35,686 bases of DNA from Desulfobulbaceae bacterium (GCA_015486315.1 WFRY01000295.1:1-35686); one strand, 5' to 3'; counted from the first letter of the stretch, positions 6,356 through 17,503 are shown. Notes: generated from the sequence alone by a model not told the origin. Made by a program: numbers and translations.

Positions 6356-8302
6356 TTACCTCTCAACCGATTCCGTTGCAGAGGGCTGCTGGGCAGGCTT
6401 CTCCTCTTTAACCTCTTCTGCCTGCTCAGGCTGTACTGCGGACTTCCTGCTCTCTGCCGCAGGCGCAGGCTGTTCTGCTCCTGCAATGGGTTCACTCGGA
6501 TCTTTACCGTCTTTTAAATTCTGCATAATCCGGTCAATATCTTCAAGCATGATGGTCTCTTTTTCCAGCAGTTCACCTGCAACCGCCCGCAGAATATCAA
6601 TATTCTCCTGCAGCAGAAGCGTTACGGAATCGTTGGCACTGAGAACAATCTCTTTAACCGCAGCATCTATCTGCTGAGCCGTTTCCTCACTGTAGTCACG
6701 GTGCTGGGAAATTTCACGTCCGAGAAAGATCTGTTCCTCTTTCTTGCCATAGGCCAGCGGGCCAAGTTTTTCACTCATACCCCATTCACAGACCATCTTA
6801 CGAGCCAGCTCACTGGCCCGTTCTATATCATTGCCGGCACCGGTGGTGATCTCGTCAAAGATGATCTTTTCCGCCACCCGGCCACCAAACAGAATAGCAA
6901 TGGTGTTTTGCAGAAAACTCTTGGCATGGGTATGTTTTTCATCAACCGGCAACTGCATGGTCAGGCCAAGGGCCCGGCCACGAGGGATTATGGTTACTTT
7001 ATGAATGGGATCAGTGCCGGGCAGCAGACGGGCAACAATGGCATGACCGGCCTCGTGGAAGGCAGTGATCTCTTTTTCATCATCGGATATGATCATGGAC
7101 CTGCGCTCAGCACCCATCATGATTTTATCCTTGGCTTTTTCCATCAGGTGCATACCAATCTCTTCCGCACCTAACCGGGCTGCCATCAGGGCGGCCTCGT
7201 TGACCAGATTCTCAAGATCGGCACCGGAAAAGCCAGGGGTTCCACGGGCAATAACGGCCATATCCACGCTGTCGGCCATCTTGGTTTTTTTCCCGTAAAT
7301 CTCCAGGATCAACTGCCGGCCCTTGATATCAGGCACCGGCACAACCACCTGGCGGTCAAAACGACCCGGCCGCAGCAAAGCAGGATCAAGGACATCCGGC
7401 CGGTTGGTGGCGGCAATAATTATAACCCCGTCATTGGCCTCAAAACCATCCATCTCTACAAGCAGCTGATTTAAAGTCTGCTCACGCTCATCATGGCCAC
7501 CGCCAAGGCCTGCCCCACGATGACGCCCCACAGCATCAATCTCATCAATAAAGATAATACAGGGCGCATTCTTCTTGCCCTGATTAAACAGATCACGCAC
7601 CCGGGAGGCACCGACACCAACAAACATCTCGACAAAGTCGGAACCGGAAATGGTGTAGAACGGCACCTCGGCCTCACCGGCAATGGCCTTGGCCAGCAGG
7701 GTCTTGCCTGTACCAGGAGAACCTGCCAGCAAGACACCCTTGGGAATGCGGCCGCCAAGTTTTGTGAACTTCTGTGGATCTTTCAGAAAATCAATAATTT
7801 CCTCAAGTTCCTCCTTGGCTTCATCTATACCGGCCACATCCTTAAAGGTTACCTTGACTTCATTCTCGCCCTGCAGTTTAGCCCTGGTTTTGCCGAAACT
7901 GAGCGCACCGCCCTTACCGCCCATCTGCATCTGGCGCATGAAAAATATCCATACTCCGATCAGCAGCAGCATGGGGAACCAGGAAATAAAAATGGACATC
8001 CAGAATGATTCCTTGTCTGCCTCCTTGACTCCGATATCAACTCCCGACTTACGCAACATAGGAATAAGCTCGGTATCATCAGGGGTTACAGTCATAAAGG
8101 GACGACCATCCTGGCCGGAGCCGAGAATTTTATCCCCCTGGATGGTAACCTTGTTGATATCACCTGCCTCCACACTTGACCAGAATTCACTGTAGGTCAT
8201 GGAGGTACGGGGATTCTGCGGGGTGTTGAACAGATTAAACAGCAGGATCATGGTCAGACCAATCACCAGCCACATGCTCAAATTTTTATAAAATGTATTC
8301 AA
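6356..8302 (-). CDS. ftsH: ATP-dependent zinc metalloprotease FtsH
   Basis: FtsH is the membrane-anchored AAA+ protease that degrades misfolded membrane proteins and regulatory proteins. The 648-residue chain has an N-terminal membrane segment (residues 11-25), a periplasmic domain, a second membrane segment (about 101-122), Walker A GSPGTGKT (194-201), Walker B IIFIDEID, the arginine-finger region RPGRFDR, and the zinc motif HEAGH (416-420). The C-terminus is an Ala/Glu/Pro-rich tail. The start is a TTG at 8302, seven bases after a GGAG. It gives the family-typical beginning [13 protein letters not shown], and the nearby ATG after GGAG is out of frame. It lies downstream of carB in the same direction. 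Confidence 0.97.
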   Translation of the reverse strand: MNTFYKNLSMWLVIGLTMILLFNLFNTPQNPRTSMTYSEFWSSVEAGDINKVTIQGDKILGSGQDGRPFMTVTPDDTELIPMLRKSGVDIGVKEADKESFWMSIFISWFPMLLLIGVWIFFMRQMQMGGKGGALSFGKTRAKLQGENEVKVTFKDVAGIDEAKEELEEIIDFLKDPQKFTKLGGRIPKGVLLAGSPGTGKTLLAKAIAGEAEVPFYTISGSDFVEMFVGVGASRVRDLFNQGKKNAPCIIFIDEIDAVGRHRGAGLGGGHDEREQTLNQLLVEMDGFEANDGVIIIAATNRPDVLDPALLRPGRFDRQVVVPVPDIKGRQLILEIYGKKTKMADSVDMAVIARGTPGFSGADLENLVNEAALMAARLGAEEIGMHLMEKAKDKIMMGAERRSMIISDDEKEITAFHEAGHAIVARLLPGTDPIHKVTIIPRGRALGLTMQLPVDEKHTHAKSFLQNTIAILFGGRVAEKIIFDEITTGAGNDIERASELARKMVCEWGMSEKLGPLAYGKKEEQIFLGREISQHRDYSEETAQQIDAAVKEIVLSANDSVTLLLQENIDILRAVAGELLEKETIMLEDIDRIMQNLKDGKDPSEPIAGAEQPAPAAESRKSAVQPEQAEEVKEEKPAQQPSATESVER

Positions 8303-8421
8303 AAAACATCTCCACTATATCTGTTGGTCAGGCCGGACAACTCGTTATCCGGCAGTTTTCATGTGCATTTAATTGTCTATCAGAGGACACAAGAGTTTAT
8401 AATGTAGGAACTCTTTTGATT

Positions 8422-11400
8422 TCAGTCAATAGCTGCTGAAAATTCCTGTACTGTTTTTACCTCGATTTCCTGCCCTGCCAGGGTGGCAATAGCCTGAGTC
8501 ATGGATGAGGCCCCGGTAATTGTTGTCGTGTATGGAATATGATAATCCAGGGCTGCTCTGCGGATGGAATAGGAGTCCTCGGTGGTTCTGGACCCGGACG
8601 AGGTATTGATTATCCACTGCACCTGGCCATCTTTCAACTTATCAAGAATATGCGGCCTGCCCTGGGAAATTTTGTTCACCCGTTCGCAATCCACCCCGTG
8701 TTCTGCCAGTTTATCGGCAGTACCGCGGGTTGCCAGCAGGGTAAAGCCCTGCTGGGCAAGCGATGCCGCCACCGGCACCACATTCTCCTTGTCTCCATGC
8801 CGAACACTGATAAATACGGTCCCGGACATGGGCAGATCCTGACCTGCAGCCTGCTGCGCCTTGGCCAGGGCAAGACCGAGATTATCATCAATCCCCATCA
8901 CCTCACCGGTGGACTTCATCTCCGGCCCCAGCAATGTGTCTACATTTTCAAAACGATCAAAGGGAAAAACCGCCTCTTTAACTGCCCAGTGATCAATTTC
9001 AATCTCTCTGGTAAAGCCCAGTTCCTCAAGCGTCATACCCATCATCACCTTGGTGGCAACCTTGGCTAACTGCACCCCGGTTGCCTTGGAGACAAAGGGA
9101 ACCGTTCGCGAGGCGCGGGGGTTGACCTCCAGAATGTAGAGATCATCACCCTTGACCGCGTACTGGACATTCATAAGCCCTATCACACCCAGTTCACCGG
9201 CCATGGCCTTACTGGCCCGGGTAATCTCTGCAACCATGTCCGCAGAAAGGGTATGAGGAGGCAGCACACAGCCGGAATCACCGGAATGAATACCCGCCTC
9301 TTCAATATGCTCCATAATACCGCCGATAACGGTAATACTGCCGTCTGAAACGGCATCCACATCAACCTCAATGGCATCTTTTAAAAACTGATCCAGCAGG
9401 ACCGGATGTTCACTGCCGACAATGGATGGTAATGCCATGAACTCGCGAATTCCCTGCTCATTATAGACAATACGCATATCACGGCCGCCCAGCACGTAGG
9501 AGGGCCGCATTACAACGGGATAGCCGATCTCTTCCACTGCTGCCAGGGCCTCTTCCAGGGTATGAACAGTGGCATTATCGGGCTGGCGCAGACCAAGCTT
9601 CTGCAGAAGCTGCTGGAAACGCTTACGGTCTTCGGCCCGATCAATGGCATCGGGCGGGGTACCGATAATGGGGACCCCGGCCTGATCCAGCGGGACAGCC
9701 AGGTTGAGCGGGGTCTGGCCGCCGAACTGGACAATGACTCCGTCGGGTTTTTCCCGTTCTATAATGCTGAGCACATCCTCCCGGGTCAGCGGCTCGAAAT
9801 ATAACCGGTCCGAGGTATCATAATCCGTAGAAACGGTCTCAGGGTTGGAGTTGACCATGATCGATTCCACCCCGATCTCTTCCAGGGCAAAAGAGGCATG
9901 CACGCAGCAGTAGTCAAACTCAATCCCCTGGCCGATCCGGTTGGGACCGCCGCCCAGGATAATAATTTTTTTCCGGTCCGAGGGCCTGGACTCATTTTCC
10001 TGATCATAGCAGGAGTAATAATAGGGTGTGTACGACTCAAACTCAGCTGCACAGGTATCCACCAGCTTATAGACCGGCTCTATGGCGCGTTCCTTGCGGA
10101 GCTGCCGGATATCATTTTCCGAGGTCCCGGTCAGATGGGCCAGCTGGGCATCGGAAAAACCATACTGCTTGACTTCAAACAAAAAATCCGCATCCAGGCC
10201 GGCAAATCCGCGCTCACGGATTTCCTCACCCTTGGCAACGATCTGCTGCAGATTGGTCAGATACCATGGGTCAATGAAACTGAGCTTATACATTCGTTCA
10301 ACAGACATGCCCCGGCGCATGGCCTCAAACAGGTAGCAGACCCGTTTGGAGTTGGGTTTGGTCAGCCCGAGCTCCAGATCGTCCTGGTGCAGATCCTCCA
10401 TTTCCTCTTTACCGTCAAAGCCAAACCCCATACGGCCGATCTCCAGCGAACGCATGCCCTTTTGAAAGGCCTCTTTAAAGGTCCGGCCGATGGCCATGGT
10501 CTCGCCCACCGACTTCATGGCCGTACTGAGCACATCTTCGGTCTCAGGAAATTTTTCAAAGGTCCAGCGGGGGATTTTCACTACACAGTAGTCAATGGTG
10601 GGCTCAAAAGCTGCATAGGTTTCCCGGGTAATATCGTTCCGGAGTTCATCCAGCGTGTAGCCGACAGCCAGCTTGGCGGCAATTTTGGCAATGGGAAAGC
10701 CGGTGGCCTTGGAGGCCAGGGCAGATGATCTGGATACCCGGGGGTTCATCTCAATGATCATCATCTCGCCATCTACCGGGTTGACCGCAAACTGGACATT
10801 GGAACCGCCCGTTTCCACCCCGATCTCACGGATGATGGCAATGGCCGCATCCCGCATGTCCTGATATTCGCGGTCGGACAGGGTCTGCTGGGGCGCAACG
10901 GTAATGGAATCACCGGTATGCACGCCCATGGCATCCATATTCTCGATGGAACAGATAATGACAACATTGTCATTGCGATCCCGCATAACCTCAAGTTCGT
11001 ACTCTTTCCAACCCAGCAGACTTCGCTCAAGCATAACCTCGGTGGTCATGGACAGGTCTAGCCCTGCGGTACACATCACCTGCAACTCCTGACGGTTATA
11101 GGCCACACCACCGCCGGTTCCCCCCAGGGTAAAGCTCGGCCGGACAATAACGGGAAATCCAATCTCATCGCCGGCTTCCATGGCAGATTCAATGGTATGG
11201 ACGATAAATGATTTCGGCACATTGAGGCCGATTTTATCCATGGCATCACGGAACTCTTCCCGTCCCTCTGCCTTGCGGATGACATCAATATCCGCAGCCA
11301 GCATCTCCACCCTGAATTTTTCCAGGACACCGGCCTCGGCAACCTTGATCGCGGTATTGAGCGCCGTCTGACCGCCAAGAGTGGGCAGCAGAGCATCGGG

Positions 11401-11646
11401 CCGTTCCCGTTCAATGACCTTGGCCACGCATTCCGGAGTGATGGGCTCTATGTAAGTGCGATCGGCCAGACCGGGGTCGGTCATGATGGTGGCCGGATTT
11501 GAATTGATCAGCACCACCTCATATCCTTCTTCCTTCAGGGCCTTGACCGCCTGGGCACCGGAGTAATCAAACTCGCAGGCCTGGCTGATGATGATCGGAC
11601 CGGAGCCGATGATGAGTATCTTGTTAATATCCGTACGTTTAGGCAT
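8422..11646 (-). CDS. carB: Carbamoyl-phosphate synthase large subunit
   Basis: CarB makes carbamoyl phosphate from bicarbonate, ammonia (delivered by CarA) and two ATP, feeding pyrimidine and arginine synthesis. The 1074-residue protein has the duplicated architecture. The first half begins [22 protein letters not shown] and contains an ATP-grasp domain with [12 protein letters not shown]. The second half begins at about 565 with [20 protein letters not shown] and contains [14 protein letters not shown]-terminal MGS-like allosteric domain spans about 930-1074, where effectors bind in homologues. Length is standard. It starts 33 bases after the carA stop codon, so the two subunits are almost certainly cotranscribed. 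Confidence 0.97.
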   Translation of the reverse strand: MPKRTDINKILIIGSGPIIISQACEFDYSGAQAVKALKEEGYEVVLINSNPATIMTDPGLADRTYIEPITPECVAKVIERERPDALLPTLGGQTALNTAIKVAEAGVLEKFRVEMLAADIDVIRKAEGREEFRDAMDKIGLNVPKSFIVHTIESAMEAGDEIGFPVIVRPSFTLGGTGGGVAYNRQELQVMCTAGLDLSMTTEVMLERSLLGWKEYELEVMRDRNDNVVIICSIENMDAMGVHTGDSITVAPQQTLSDREYQDMRDAAIAIIREIGVETGGSNVQFAVNPVDGEMMIIEMNPRVSRSSALASKATGFPIAKIAAKLAVGYTLDELRNDITRETYAAFEPTIDYCVVKIPRWTFEKFPETEDVLSTAMKSVGETMAIGRTFKEAFQKGMRSLEIGRMGFGFDGKEEMEDLHQDDLELGLTKPNSKRVCYLFEAMRRGMSVERMYKLSFIDPWYLTNLQQIVAKGEEIRERGFAGLDADFLFEVKQYGFSDAQLAHLTGTSENDIRQLRKERAIEPVYKLVDTCAAEFESYTPYYYSCYDQENESRPSDRKKIIILGGGPNRIGQGIEFDYCCVHASFALEEIGVESIMVNSNPETVSTDYDTSDRLYFEPLTREDVLSIIEREKPDGVIVQFGGQTPLNLAVPLDQAGVPIIGTPPDAIDRAEDRKRFQQLLQKLGLRQPDNATVHTLEEALAAVEEIGYPVVMRPSYVLGGRDMRIVYNEQGIREFMALPSIVGSEHPVLLDQFLKDAIEVDVDAVSDGSITVIGGIMEHIEEAGIHSGDSGCVLPPHTLSADMVAEITRASKAMAGELGVIGLMNVQYAVKGDDLYILEVNPRASRTVPFVSKATGVQLAKVATKVMMGMTLEELGFTREIEIDHWAVKEAVFPFDRFENVDTLLGPEMKSTGEVMGIDDNLGLALAKAQQAAGQDLPMSGTVFISVRHGDKENVVPVAASLAQQGFTLLATRGTADKLAEHGVDCERVNKISQGRPHILDKLKDGQVQWIINTSSGSRTTEDSYSIRRAALDYHIPYTTTITGASSMTQAIATLAGQEIEVKTVQEFSAAID

Positions 11647-11679
11647 GATAAAAAAGGTATATGATTACAGGTTGACAGC

Positions 11680-12789
11680 TTATTTTTCCATTGACTCGAT
11701 AAAGCGGTCAAAGAGGTACATGGCATCATGGGGACCGGGTGCGTGTTCCGGATGATACTGGACGGAAAATGCCGGAAACTCGGTATGGCGCATACCTTCC
11801 AGGCTGTTATCGTTGAGATTGATATGGGTTACTTCAACAGAGGCCGGCAGGCTGTCCGGATCTACGCAGAAGCCGTGGTTCTGGGAAGTAATTTCCACCC
11901 GGCCGGTCTGCAGGTCCTTGACCGGCTGATTGCCGCCCCGGTGTCCGAATTTCAGTTTAAAGGTTGAGCCGCCATAGGCAAGGCCCAGGATCTGATGGCC
12001 AAGACAGATACCGAAAACCGGTTTTTTGCCCAGCAGGTTACGGATATTGTCAATAACTCCGTCAACGCCGGCCGGATCACCGGGACCATTGGACAAAAAG
12101 ATGCCGTCCGGCTCCATGGCCAGCACCTCTTCAGCCGTGGTCGTGGCAGGTACAACCTGAACACTGCATCCCTTATCGGTCAGGATACGAAGCTGATTAA
12201 ATTTTATACCGAAATCATAGGCTACAACTTTATATTTTTTTGCTTCCTTATCCGGAAAGCCGACACCCGCTGCCGGTTCACCGGCAGTCCAGCCATAGGT
12301 ATTTTGCGTCGACACCCGGGCAACCATGTCCCGTCCTACAAGACCCGGCCACTCCTGCGCCCTCCTGACAAGAGATAACTCATCCAGATCCTCAGTGGAA
12401 ATGATCGCCTTCATGGCCCCCTGCTTACGGATAATACGAGTCAACATCCGGGTATCAATTCCCTCTACTCCGAGGACCTTAAATTGTGTTAAAAAATCCG
12501 CAAGAGTTCCGGTGGAACGAAAATTACTGGGTACAGCCTGGTATTCACGCATCAGAAAGGCTCGCGGATGAATGGCCAGGGATTCCATATCCTCATCGTT
12601 CACACCGTAATTACCGATAAGCGGATAGGTCATGCACACCATCTGAGCGGTATAAGAAGGATCCGTAAGGATCTCCTGATACCCACTCATGCTGGTATTA
12701 AAAACGATTTCGCCCACAGCCTCTCCTGCCCCGGTAAAAGATCGACCGGTCAAAACAGTACCGTCTTCAAGCGCAATTAATGCTTTCAT
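11680..12789 (-). CDS. carA: Carbamoyl-phosphate synthase small subunit (glutaminase)
   Basis: CarA hydrolyses glutamine and passes ammonia to CarB. The 369-residue protein has the N-terminal CPSase small-chain domain ([29 protein letters not shown]) and a C-terminal class I glutamine amidotransferase domain. The nucleophile is C262 in FGICLGHQ, and the His/Glu pair lies in the later [14 protein letters not shown]. Length is usual. It lies directly upstream of carB and 52 bases downstream of waaA. I see no riboswitch, attenuator or arginine-type operator in the short upstream gap. Confidence 0.97.
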   Translation of the reverse strand: MKALIALEDGTVLTGRSFTGAGEAVGEIVFNTSMSGYQEILTDPSYTAQMVCMTYPLIGNYGVNDEDMESLAIHPRAFLMREYQAVPSNFRSTGTLADFLTQFKVLGVEGIDTRMLTRIIRKQGAMKAIISTEDLDELSLVRRAQEWPGLVGRDMVARVSTQNTYGWTAGEPAAGVGFPDKEAKKYKVVAYDFGIKFNQLRILTDKGCSVQVVPATTTAEEVLAMEPDGIFLSNGPGDPAGVDGVIDNIRNLLGKKPVFGICLGHQILGLAYGGSTFKLKFGHRGGNQPVKDLQTGRVEITSQNHGFCVDPDSLPASVEVTHINLNDNSLEGMRHTEFPAFSVQYHPEHAPGPHDAMYLFDRFIESMEK

Positions 12790-12841
12790 AGAAAAATAAA
12801 GTATATATTAAGAAAAAAACTATGCTGAATAATTATATTTA

Positions 12842-14152
12842 TCATGCAGCCAGCAGTTCAAGTACCATATCCGCCTGCCGCTGCACTGCGCCCTGCTGAG
12901 ACGCTGCCAGTTCAGCTGCTGCAGAGCAAATCCGCTGATATTTCGCAGGATGACGCATATGGAATATAAGACTTTCCGCCAGTTCATCCGGGCCATCTAC
13001 CTGAACTCCGGCACCGGCCGACAGTACAAGCTCCACCGCATCCCGGAAATCTTTCATAAAGGGACCAAAATATACCGGTCTCTGCAGACGAATCGGCTCC
13101 ATGATATTATGGCCGCCCTTATCCACCAGACTGCCGCCGCAGAAAATATAGTCACCTACCGAGTACAGGTCGACCAGCTCTCCCATGCTGTCCACCAGGA
13201 TAACAGCATGCTGTCGTCCCCGTGCTATGCAGGACGAGAGCAGATCATACTTCAGACCGGCGCTGTCAAGCAGGCCCTTCACCTCTGCCAGCCGGTTTAG
13301 GTGACGCGGAGCAATGATCCAGAGCAAATCTGCATCCGCCTCTCTCTGCACACGGTTATACACCCCCAACAGGAGTTTTTCTTCGCCGCTGCGGGTAGAC
13401 CCGCAGACAAAGACGGTTTCATCAATCAGGTTCAGGATCCGGCGATACTCTTCCTGAACCTTTCGAACGTCCCGTACCTGCAGATCATACTTCATGTTCC
13501 CGCAGATGCGTATCCGGTCTGCATCCACCCCGAGCATGCGATACCGTTCACCGTCCACATCCCGAATAACAGCAAAACCGGCAAAACCTTTAAGCAGGCC
13601 TGCCATGGTCTTTGCTATCCATTGGTACTGCCTGTATGAACGCTCGGACATGCGCCCGTTCAACAAAAGCATGGGAATACCTTCCCGGCGTGCACGGTTC
13701 AGCATTGTCGGCCATAATTCGGTTTCAAGACAGATATACATGTCCGGCTGAACGGCCTGCAACGCTGCTGCCACAGCCTGCGGCGTATCCAGCGGAGCCA
13801 GAGCACATAAAACATCAACCGGCAACTGCGACAAAGCTACTTCCCGACCCTGCCGCGTCATGGTGGTTACATAAAACCTGCACATGCATTGCCGGGCCGT
13901 CAACACCGCAATCAGAGCCCGGGCAGCCTGAACCTCACCAATTGATGCGGCATGAATCCAGACCAACGACCGTTGATCATCCAGCCCGACAACCGGCAGT
14001 CTGCAGAGTCTCTGATCAATATCCCAGCCAGGCACCAGCAGCCTTAAAAGCGGTGTCGTCAGGACAAGCAGAACATGGAGGACCATACCAAGTATGCGAT
14101 AAAGGGCGTACAACAAGGTGTTCTCCTGCCTGCTTCTGTCGCCTTTTTTCAT
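12842..14152 (-). CDS. waaA: 3-deoxy-D-manno-octulosonic acid (KDO) transferase
   Basis: WaaA (KdtA) adds KDO to lipid IVA at the inner membrane, the first core-sugar step of lipopolysaccharide, so the host is Gram-negative with an LPS-type outer membrane. The 436-residue chain has an N-terminal membrane anchor (about residues 14-42). The glycosyltransferase-N domain carries WIHAASIGEV and CLETELWPTML with the conserved acidic residues. A GT-B C-terminal domain contains VCGSTRSGEE and GHNIMEPIRLQRPVYFGP. Length fits the family. It is first in the leftward run ending at folP. Whether it adds one or two KDO residues cannot be read from sequence. Confidence 0.95.
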   Translation of the reverse strand: MKKGDRSRQENTLLYALYRILGMVLHVLLVLTTPLLRLLVPGWDIDQRLCRLPVVGLDDQRSLVWIHAASIGEVQAARALIAVLTARQCMCRFYVTTMTRQGREVALSQLPVDVLCALAPLDTPQAVAAALQAVQPDMYICLETELWPTMLNRARREGIPMLLLNGRMSERSYRQYQWIAKTMAGLLKGFAGFAVIRDVDGERYRMLGVDADRIRICGNMKYDLQVRDVRKVQEEYRRILNLIDETVFVCGSTRSGEEKLLLGVYNRVQREADADLLWIIAPRHLNRLAEVKGLLDSAGLKYDLLSSCIARGRQHAVILVDSMGELVDLYSVGDYIFCGGSLVDKGGHNIMEPIRLQRPVYFGPFMKDFRDAVELVLSAGAGVQVDGPDELAESLIFHMRHPAKYQRICSAAAELAASQQGAVQRQADMVLELLAA

Positions 14153-14170
14153 CTGTACACAAATTTTATT

Positions 14171-14199
14171 ATTAAAACAGGATTACCCCGGAGAGTCAA
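14171..14199 (-). promoter_or_regulatory. waaA: Sigma-70-like promoter before waaA
   Basis: On the minus strand TTGACT (14199-14194) and TTTAAT (14176-14171) are separated by 17 bases, ending 18 bases before the waaA ATG. It could drive the waaA-carAB-ftsH run. No experimental support is available. Confidence 0.5.
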
Positions 14200-14346
14200 T
14201 AGTGAACAAAAGAGGGCCGTATATAAATCAGACTTCAGTTTTTCTTGACAACCTCTTTTATGATTTGTAAGCACCTGCCAGGAATAATTTTTCCATCCAT
14301 GGCAATTTTCAATCAACCGGTAAAAACATACTGCTGGAGACCACCA

Positions 14347-15390
14347 ATGTACAAACTGTTGTCAATTTTACTTGTTACAGCGCTGTTTGTTTCTTCCGGA
14401 CAACCTGTTTCAGCACAAGAGACCAAGGAAATAAAAATGAAAGACGGACTGTATGCAAAAATAAGCACCAACAAAGGCGAGATCCTGCTCAAGCTGTATT
14501 ATGATAAGACCCCGCTTACGGTAATCAACTTTGTCGGCCTGGCCGAAGGCACCCTCACCTACGGCGGTGCTGAAAAACCAACAGGTACCCATTTTTATGA
14601 CGGCCTTAAATTTCACCGGGTCATCAAAGACTTTATGATCCAGGGAGGCTGTCCGCTGGGCACAGGTACAGGCGGCCCGGGTTATACCTTTGCCGACGAG
14701 TTTGACTCCTCACTCAAATTTTCCGGCCCCGGTGTGCTGGCCATGGCAAATGCCGGCCCGGGCACCAACGGCTCCCAGTTCTTTATCACCCATGTTGCCA
14801 CCCCGCACTTAAACGGGAAGCACACTATCTTCGGGCATGTGGTAGAGGGACAGGACGTGGTGAACGCTGTTGCCCAGAACGATAGTATTGAAAAAGTAGA
14901 GATCATCCGGGTGGGTAAAAAGGCTGAACAGTTCAAAACAGATCAGGCTGCTTTTGACCATGCCAAGAATGCAATCGCCGGTAAAGAGAAAAAGAGCACG
15001 CTCGACGAAGAGAAAAAAATCAAGGAAATGATCAAGAAGCACTGGCCCAAGGCCCATCACAGTCACTCCGGAATGTACTGGGTTGTCACCAAAGAGGGCA
15101 AAGGTGACAAGCCGACCCCCGGCACCATGATCAGTGCCCATTACAACGGTCGCCTGCTCATCAGCGGTAAAAAATTTGACAGTTCCTATGACCGCGGCAA
15201 GCCGCTTGATTTCAAAGTTGGTGTCGGCCAGGTAATCAAGGGCTGGGATCAGGCACTGGTCAACATGAAACGGGGTGAAAAGCGGACCCTGATCATCCCG
15301 CCGAAACTGGCCTACGGTGAGCGGGGAGCAGGCGGCGTCATCCCGCCGAACGCCTGGCTGGTCTTTGACGTTGAGCTGGTAGACTTCTAA
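14347..15390 (+). CDS. Exported dual peptidyl-prolyl isomerase (cyclophilin-FKBP fusion)
   Basis: This 347-residue protein catalyses proline cis-trans isomerisation through two unrelated folds. Residues 1-22 (MYKLLSILLVTALFVSSG) form a Sec signal, so it acts outside the cytoplasm. The cyclophilin domain (about 31-195) has FHRV with active-site R91, FMIQGG, NGSQFFIT and HLNGKHTIFG. The last carries Leu where human CypA has Trp121, which usually means weak cyclosporin binding. A charged linker (about 196-237) leads to an FKBP domain (about 240-347) with FDSSYDRG, GQVIKGWDQAL and AYGERGAGGVIPPN. The ATG at 14347 has a GGAG eight bases upstream. An in-frame ATG at 14245 would put a non-signal leader before the signal peptide, so I reject it. 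It is probably an envelope folding factor. Confidence 0.92.
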   Translation: MYKLLSILLVTALFVSSGQPVSAQETKEIKMKDGLYAKISTNKGEILLKLYYDKTPLTVINFVGLAEGTLTYGGAEKPTGTHFYDGLKFHRVIKDFMIQGGCPLGTGTGGPGYTFADEFDSSLKFSGPGVLAMANAGPGTNGSQFFITHVATPHLNGKHTIFGHVVEGQDVVNAVAQNDSIEKVEIIRVGKKAEQFKTDQAAFDHAKNAIAGKEKKSTLDEEKKIKEMIKKHWPKAHHSHSGMYWVVTKEGKGDKPTPGTMISAHYNGRLLISGKKFDSSYDRGKPLDFKVGVGQVIKGWDQALVNMKRGEKRTLIIPPKLAYGERGAGGVIPPNAWLVFDVELVDF

Positions 15391-15420
15391 AGATCCGGCG
15401 AGCTGGATAAATATCTACCA

Positions 15421-15463
15421 AGGCTGCCTGTTCCCGCTGTTCCGGGAGCAGGCAGCCTTTTTT
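15421..15463 (+). terminator. Strong intrinsic terminator after the PPIase gene
   Basis: A 16-bp stem (15421-15436 with 15443-15458, one G-T wobble) with a 6-base loop is followed by six T residues on the plus strand. It starts 31 bases after the PPIase stop codon and lies before the convergent DUF3786 gene. Confidence 0.9.
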
Positions 15464-15535
15464 GCCGGCCGACAGGTTTCCGTCAACGTAACTGCGCACG
15501 GGGAACGGTACGTGATGAAGGTCTGCAAACCACCA

Positions 15536-16336
15536 TCAACTATGTATCTTTGCGATCCTGTCAAACATCTGCACCAGACCTGAGCTGAGAGTAAAGATGG
15601 ACTTGATATGGAGATTGACCCCGCAGCAGGCATCAAAAAAGATGGTCAGCTCGGATTCCAGGTCTTCATCAGGGGCCTGATAACAGATGAGCAGGGGAAT
15701 ATGGGGCAGCGGGTGCAGAATCAGGGCGATATCGGCCTGAAACCCTTTGGTCGGAACTCCCATAAACAGGTCAACGATGTCGGAGAGCAGGTCCGGATTT
15801 GCATCGGCAAGATCCCTGAGTACCCGCTCGCAGCGACTGGTAAACAGGTTCTGCCACTCCATACCGCCCTCCAGTTCACGAAATGACACCCAGGTCCCGG
15901 TGATATTCTGATGTTTTCCATGGGTAATATAGGAGAGCAGCGGTGCCTTGATCCAGGGAATTATATGACATTCCGAATACAGCTGTCCCTGCTGATCAAC
16001 TTGAAATTCCTTGCCCAGTGAACCGACAATCAGCCGCTTATCCCGGTAAACACCGCCTATTACGGACGCAATACTGCTGAGATCAAGCCCGGCTACCTTT
16101 TCCTCCAGTCGGTCAATAAACTCTGCCTGATCCGGCATCAAATCTGCCCGGGTCTTCAGTTTCCCGGCGAGTCGCTCTCTTGTGGCCTCGGCAAGCAGGG
16201 GACAGTCTGCAAGTTTACTCCGTCCGGCAACTACAGCTGCCGCAAAGGCAAGACAGGACGGCAGGTGACAGCGTCCGCAGTTGCTCTTTTCCAGCACCCG
16301 GTATATTTCAAGCGGTGTCAGGGGAGGATTTGCCAT
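15536..16336 (-). CDS. Fe-S cluster domain protein with DUF3786
   Basis: This 266-residue protein starts with a short Fe-S-type motif: C20, C23, C28 and a later C45 in NCGRCHLPSC...DCP. The motif resembles the four-Cys domain of corrinoid/acetyl-CoA pathway proteins (PF04060). The remainder (about 85-266) matches the DUF3786 family, found mostly in anaerobes, with no known reaction. It has no signal or membrane segment, so it is probably cytoplasmic. Its start lies 3 bases after the stop of the upstream nucleotidyltransferase gene, so the two are cotranscribed. Nothing in the sequence explains why a sugar nucleotidyltransferase and an Fe-S protein should be linked. Confidence 0.8.
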   Translation of the reverse strand: MANPPLTPLEIYRVLEKSNCGRCHLPSCLAFAAAVVAGRSKLADCPLLAEATRERLAGKLKTRADLMPDQAEFIDRLEEKVAGLDLSSIASVIGGVYRDKRLIVGSLGKEFQVDQQGQLYSECHIIPWIKAPLLSYITHGKHQNITGTWVSFRELEGGMEWQNLFTSRCERVLRDLADANPDLLSDIVDLFMGVPTKGFQADIALILHPLPHIPLLICYQAPDEDLESELTIFFDACCGVNLHIKSIFTLSSGLVQMFDRIAKIHS

Positions 16337-16339
16337 GTA

Positions 16340-17245
16340 TCAGTCCAAACTCTTCCGGCAGACAATGGAATCAGTCAAGCGGCTGCCGGGAGCAACGGTC
16401 ATACCGTCCCAGACCACACAACGGGCGAGCTCCGAACCGCTGCCTATATCTGCTCGCGGACCTACCGCGCCCCATTCCAGGAAGCAAACATCATCTGCCA
16501 CCTTTGCCTGCTCACTGATGCACCAGCTGCCGTTGCCACCGGTTCTCCAGTTACTGCGTTCTGCCTCTTTATCATCGAGCAGTTGCCGGTGCAGGTCCAG
16601 ATAGTCTTCCGGCGTCCCGATATCACGCCAGAAACAGCCGTCGACCGGCAGACAGCCCACCTGACCGGCAGCGGCAAGTTTGCAGTACAGATCAATGATA
16701 TGAAAAAAACCGTTTTCAGGTATCTGTTCGATTACCTGCCGTTCCAGGACATGAATGCCGGTAAATGCCAGCAACTCTCCTCCAGTGCCTTCGGTATTGC
16801 CGGAAAAACCACGAACCAGGCCGTCCTGAACACGGACAGAGTTAAAGCGGCTGTAATCATGCATGGCCATAATAACCGGAAGACCGGTATCGGCCCGGCA
16901 TTTCAGCAGCCTGGTAACATCGATATCATGGTAGATATCTCCGTTCATCACCAGAACCGGCCCGTCTGTAAACAGAGGCAAAGCCTTACGCAGACTGCCG
17001 CCGGTACCGAGGATCTCCGGCTCATACTGCAGAATTACCTCCGGCCTGTCTGCAACTGCAGCCTCAATCTGTTCTGCGAGATGATGACAGTTGACCACCA
17101 CCTGCCTGCAGCCCGCCTGCTTAAGTTGATCAAGCAGAATATGAAGCAGAGGAACATTGAGAACAGGAAAAAGCGGCTTTGGCCGAATCAGAGTATATGG
17201 GCGTAACCGGGTACCAAGACCTGCCGCCAGGAGCATTGCCTGCAT
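16340..17245 (-). CDS. Sugar-phosphate nucleotidyltransferase
   Basis: This 301-residue enzyme belongs to the NTP_transferase family that activates sugar 1-phosphates with an NTP. The signature GLGTRLRPYT...RPKPLFPV is at residues 9-28. LGTGGSLRKA, the metal-binding VMNGDIYHDI and the sugar-binding FTGIHVL region follow. The C-terminal 60 residues look like a short left-handed beta-helix tail (VADDVCFLEWGAVG). It resembles MurNAc-1-phosphate uridylyltransferase MurU and mannose-1-phosphate guanylyltransferase-like proteins. Substrate cannot be decided from sequence. It is first of a leftward two-gene unit with the DUF3786 protein and diverges from hisHF across 258 bases. Confidence 0.88.
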   Translation of the reverse strand: MQAMLLAAGLGTRLRPYTLIRPKPLFPVLNVPLLHILLDQLKQAGCRQVVVNCHHLAEQIEAAVADRPEVILQYEPEILGTGGSLRKALPLFTDGPVLVMNGDIYHDIDVTRLLKCRADTGLPVIMAMHDYSRFNSVRVQDGLVRGFSGNTEGTGGELLAFTGIHVLERQVIEQIPENGFFHIIDLYCKLAAAGQVGCLPVDGCFWRDIGTPEDYLDLHRQLLDDKEAERSNWRTGGNGSWCISEQAKVADDVCFLEWGAVGPRADIGSGSELARCVVWDGMTVAPGSRLTDSIVCRKSLD

Positions 17246-17416
17246 AATTTTTCTATTGGCTGATTGCTGAGCGCAGAGTAAAGATTAAACTTGATAGCTC
17301 CATAAAAAAATCCAGCACTGTCATTCTCAAGCTTAAATCCTGTTGTTTCATCACGTTACGGACGACCGCCTGAGAAAACATGCAGCTTTCCAAGACGTTT
17401 TACTCTACCATCAAAC

Positions 17417-17445
17417 TTGACTTGTCTGTAAATCCTTTCTAAGTA
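17417..17445 (+). promoter_or_regulatory. Possible sigma-70 promoter before hisHF
   Basis: TTGACT (17417-17422) and TAAGTA (17440-17445) are separated by 17 bases, ending 58 bases before the hisHF ATG. The -10 hexamer is a weak match. The remainder of the 17246-17503 gap shows no gene. Confidence 0.4.
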
Positions 17446-17503
17446 TCATTTTTTCACGACGATGTACAGAAAATGCACTCCTCCACAAGGATGAAAAATT
17501 TCC

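Noticed and set aside
9898-10728. 276-codon plus-strand frame inside carB
   Set aside because: It is antisense to well-conserved carB sequence and is a by-product of GC-biased third positions.
14245-14346. Longer N-terminus for the cyclophilin-FKBP protein
   Set aside because: It would place 34 non-signal residues before a clear signal peptide; GGAG supports the ATG at 14347.
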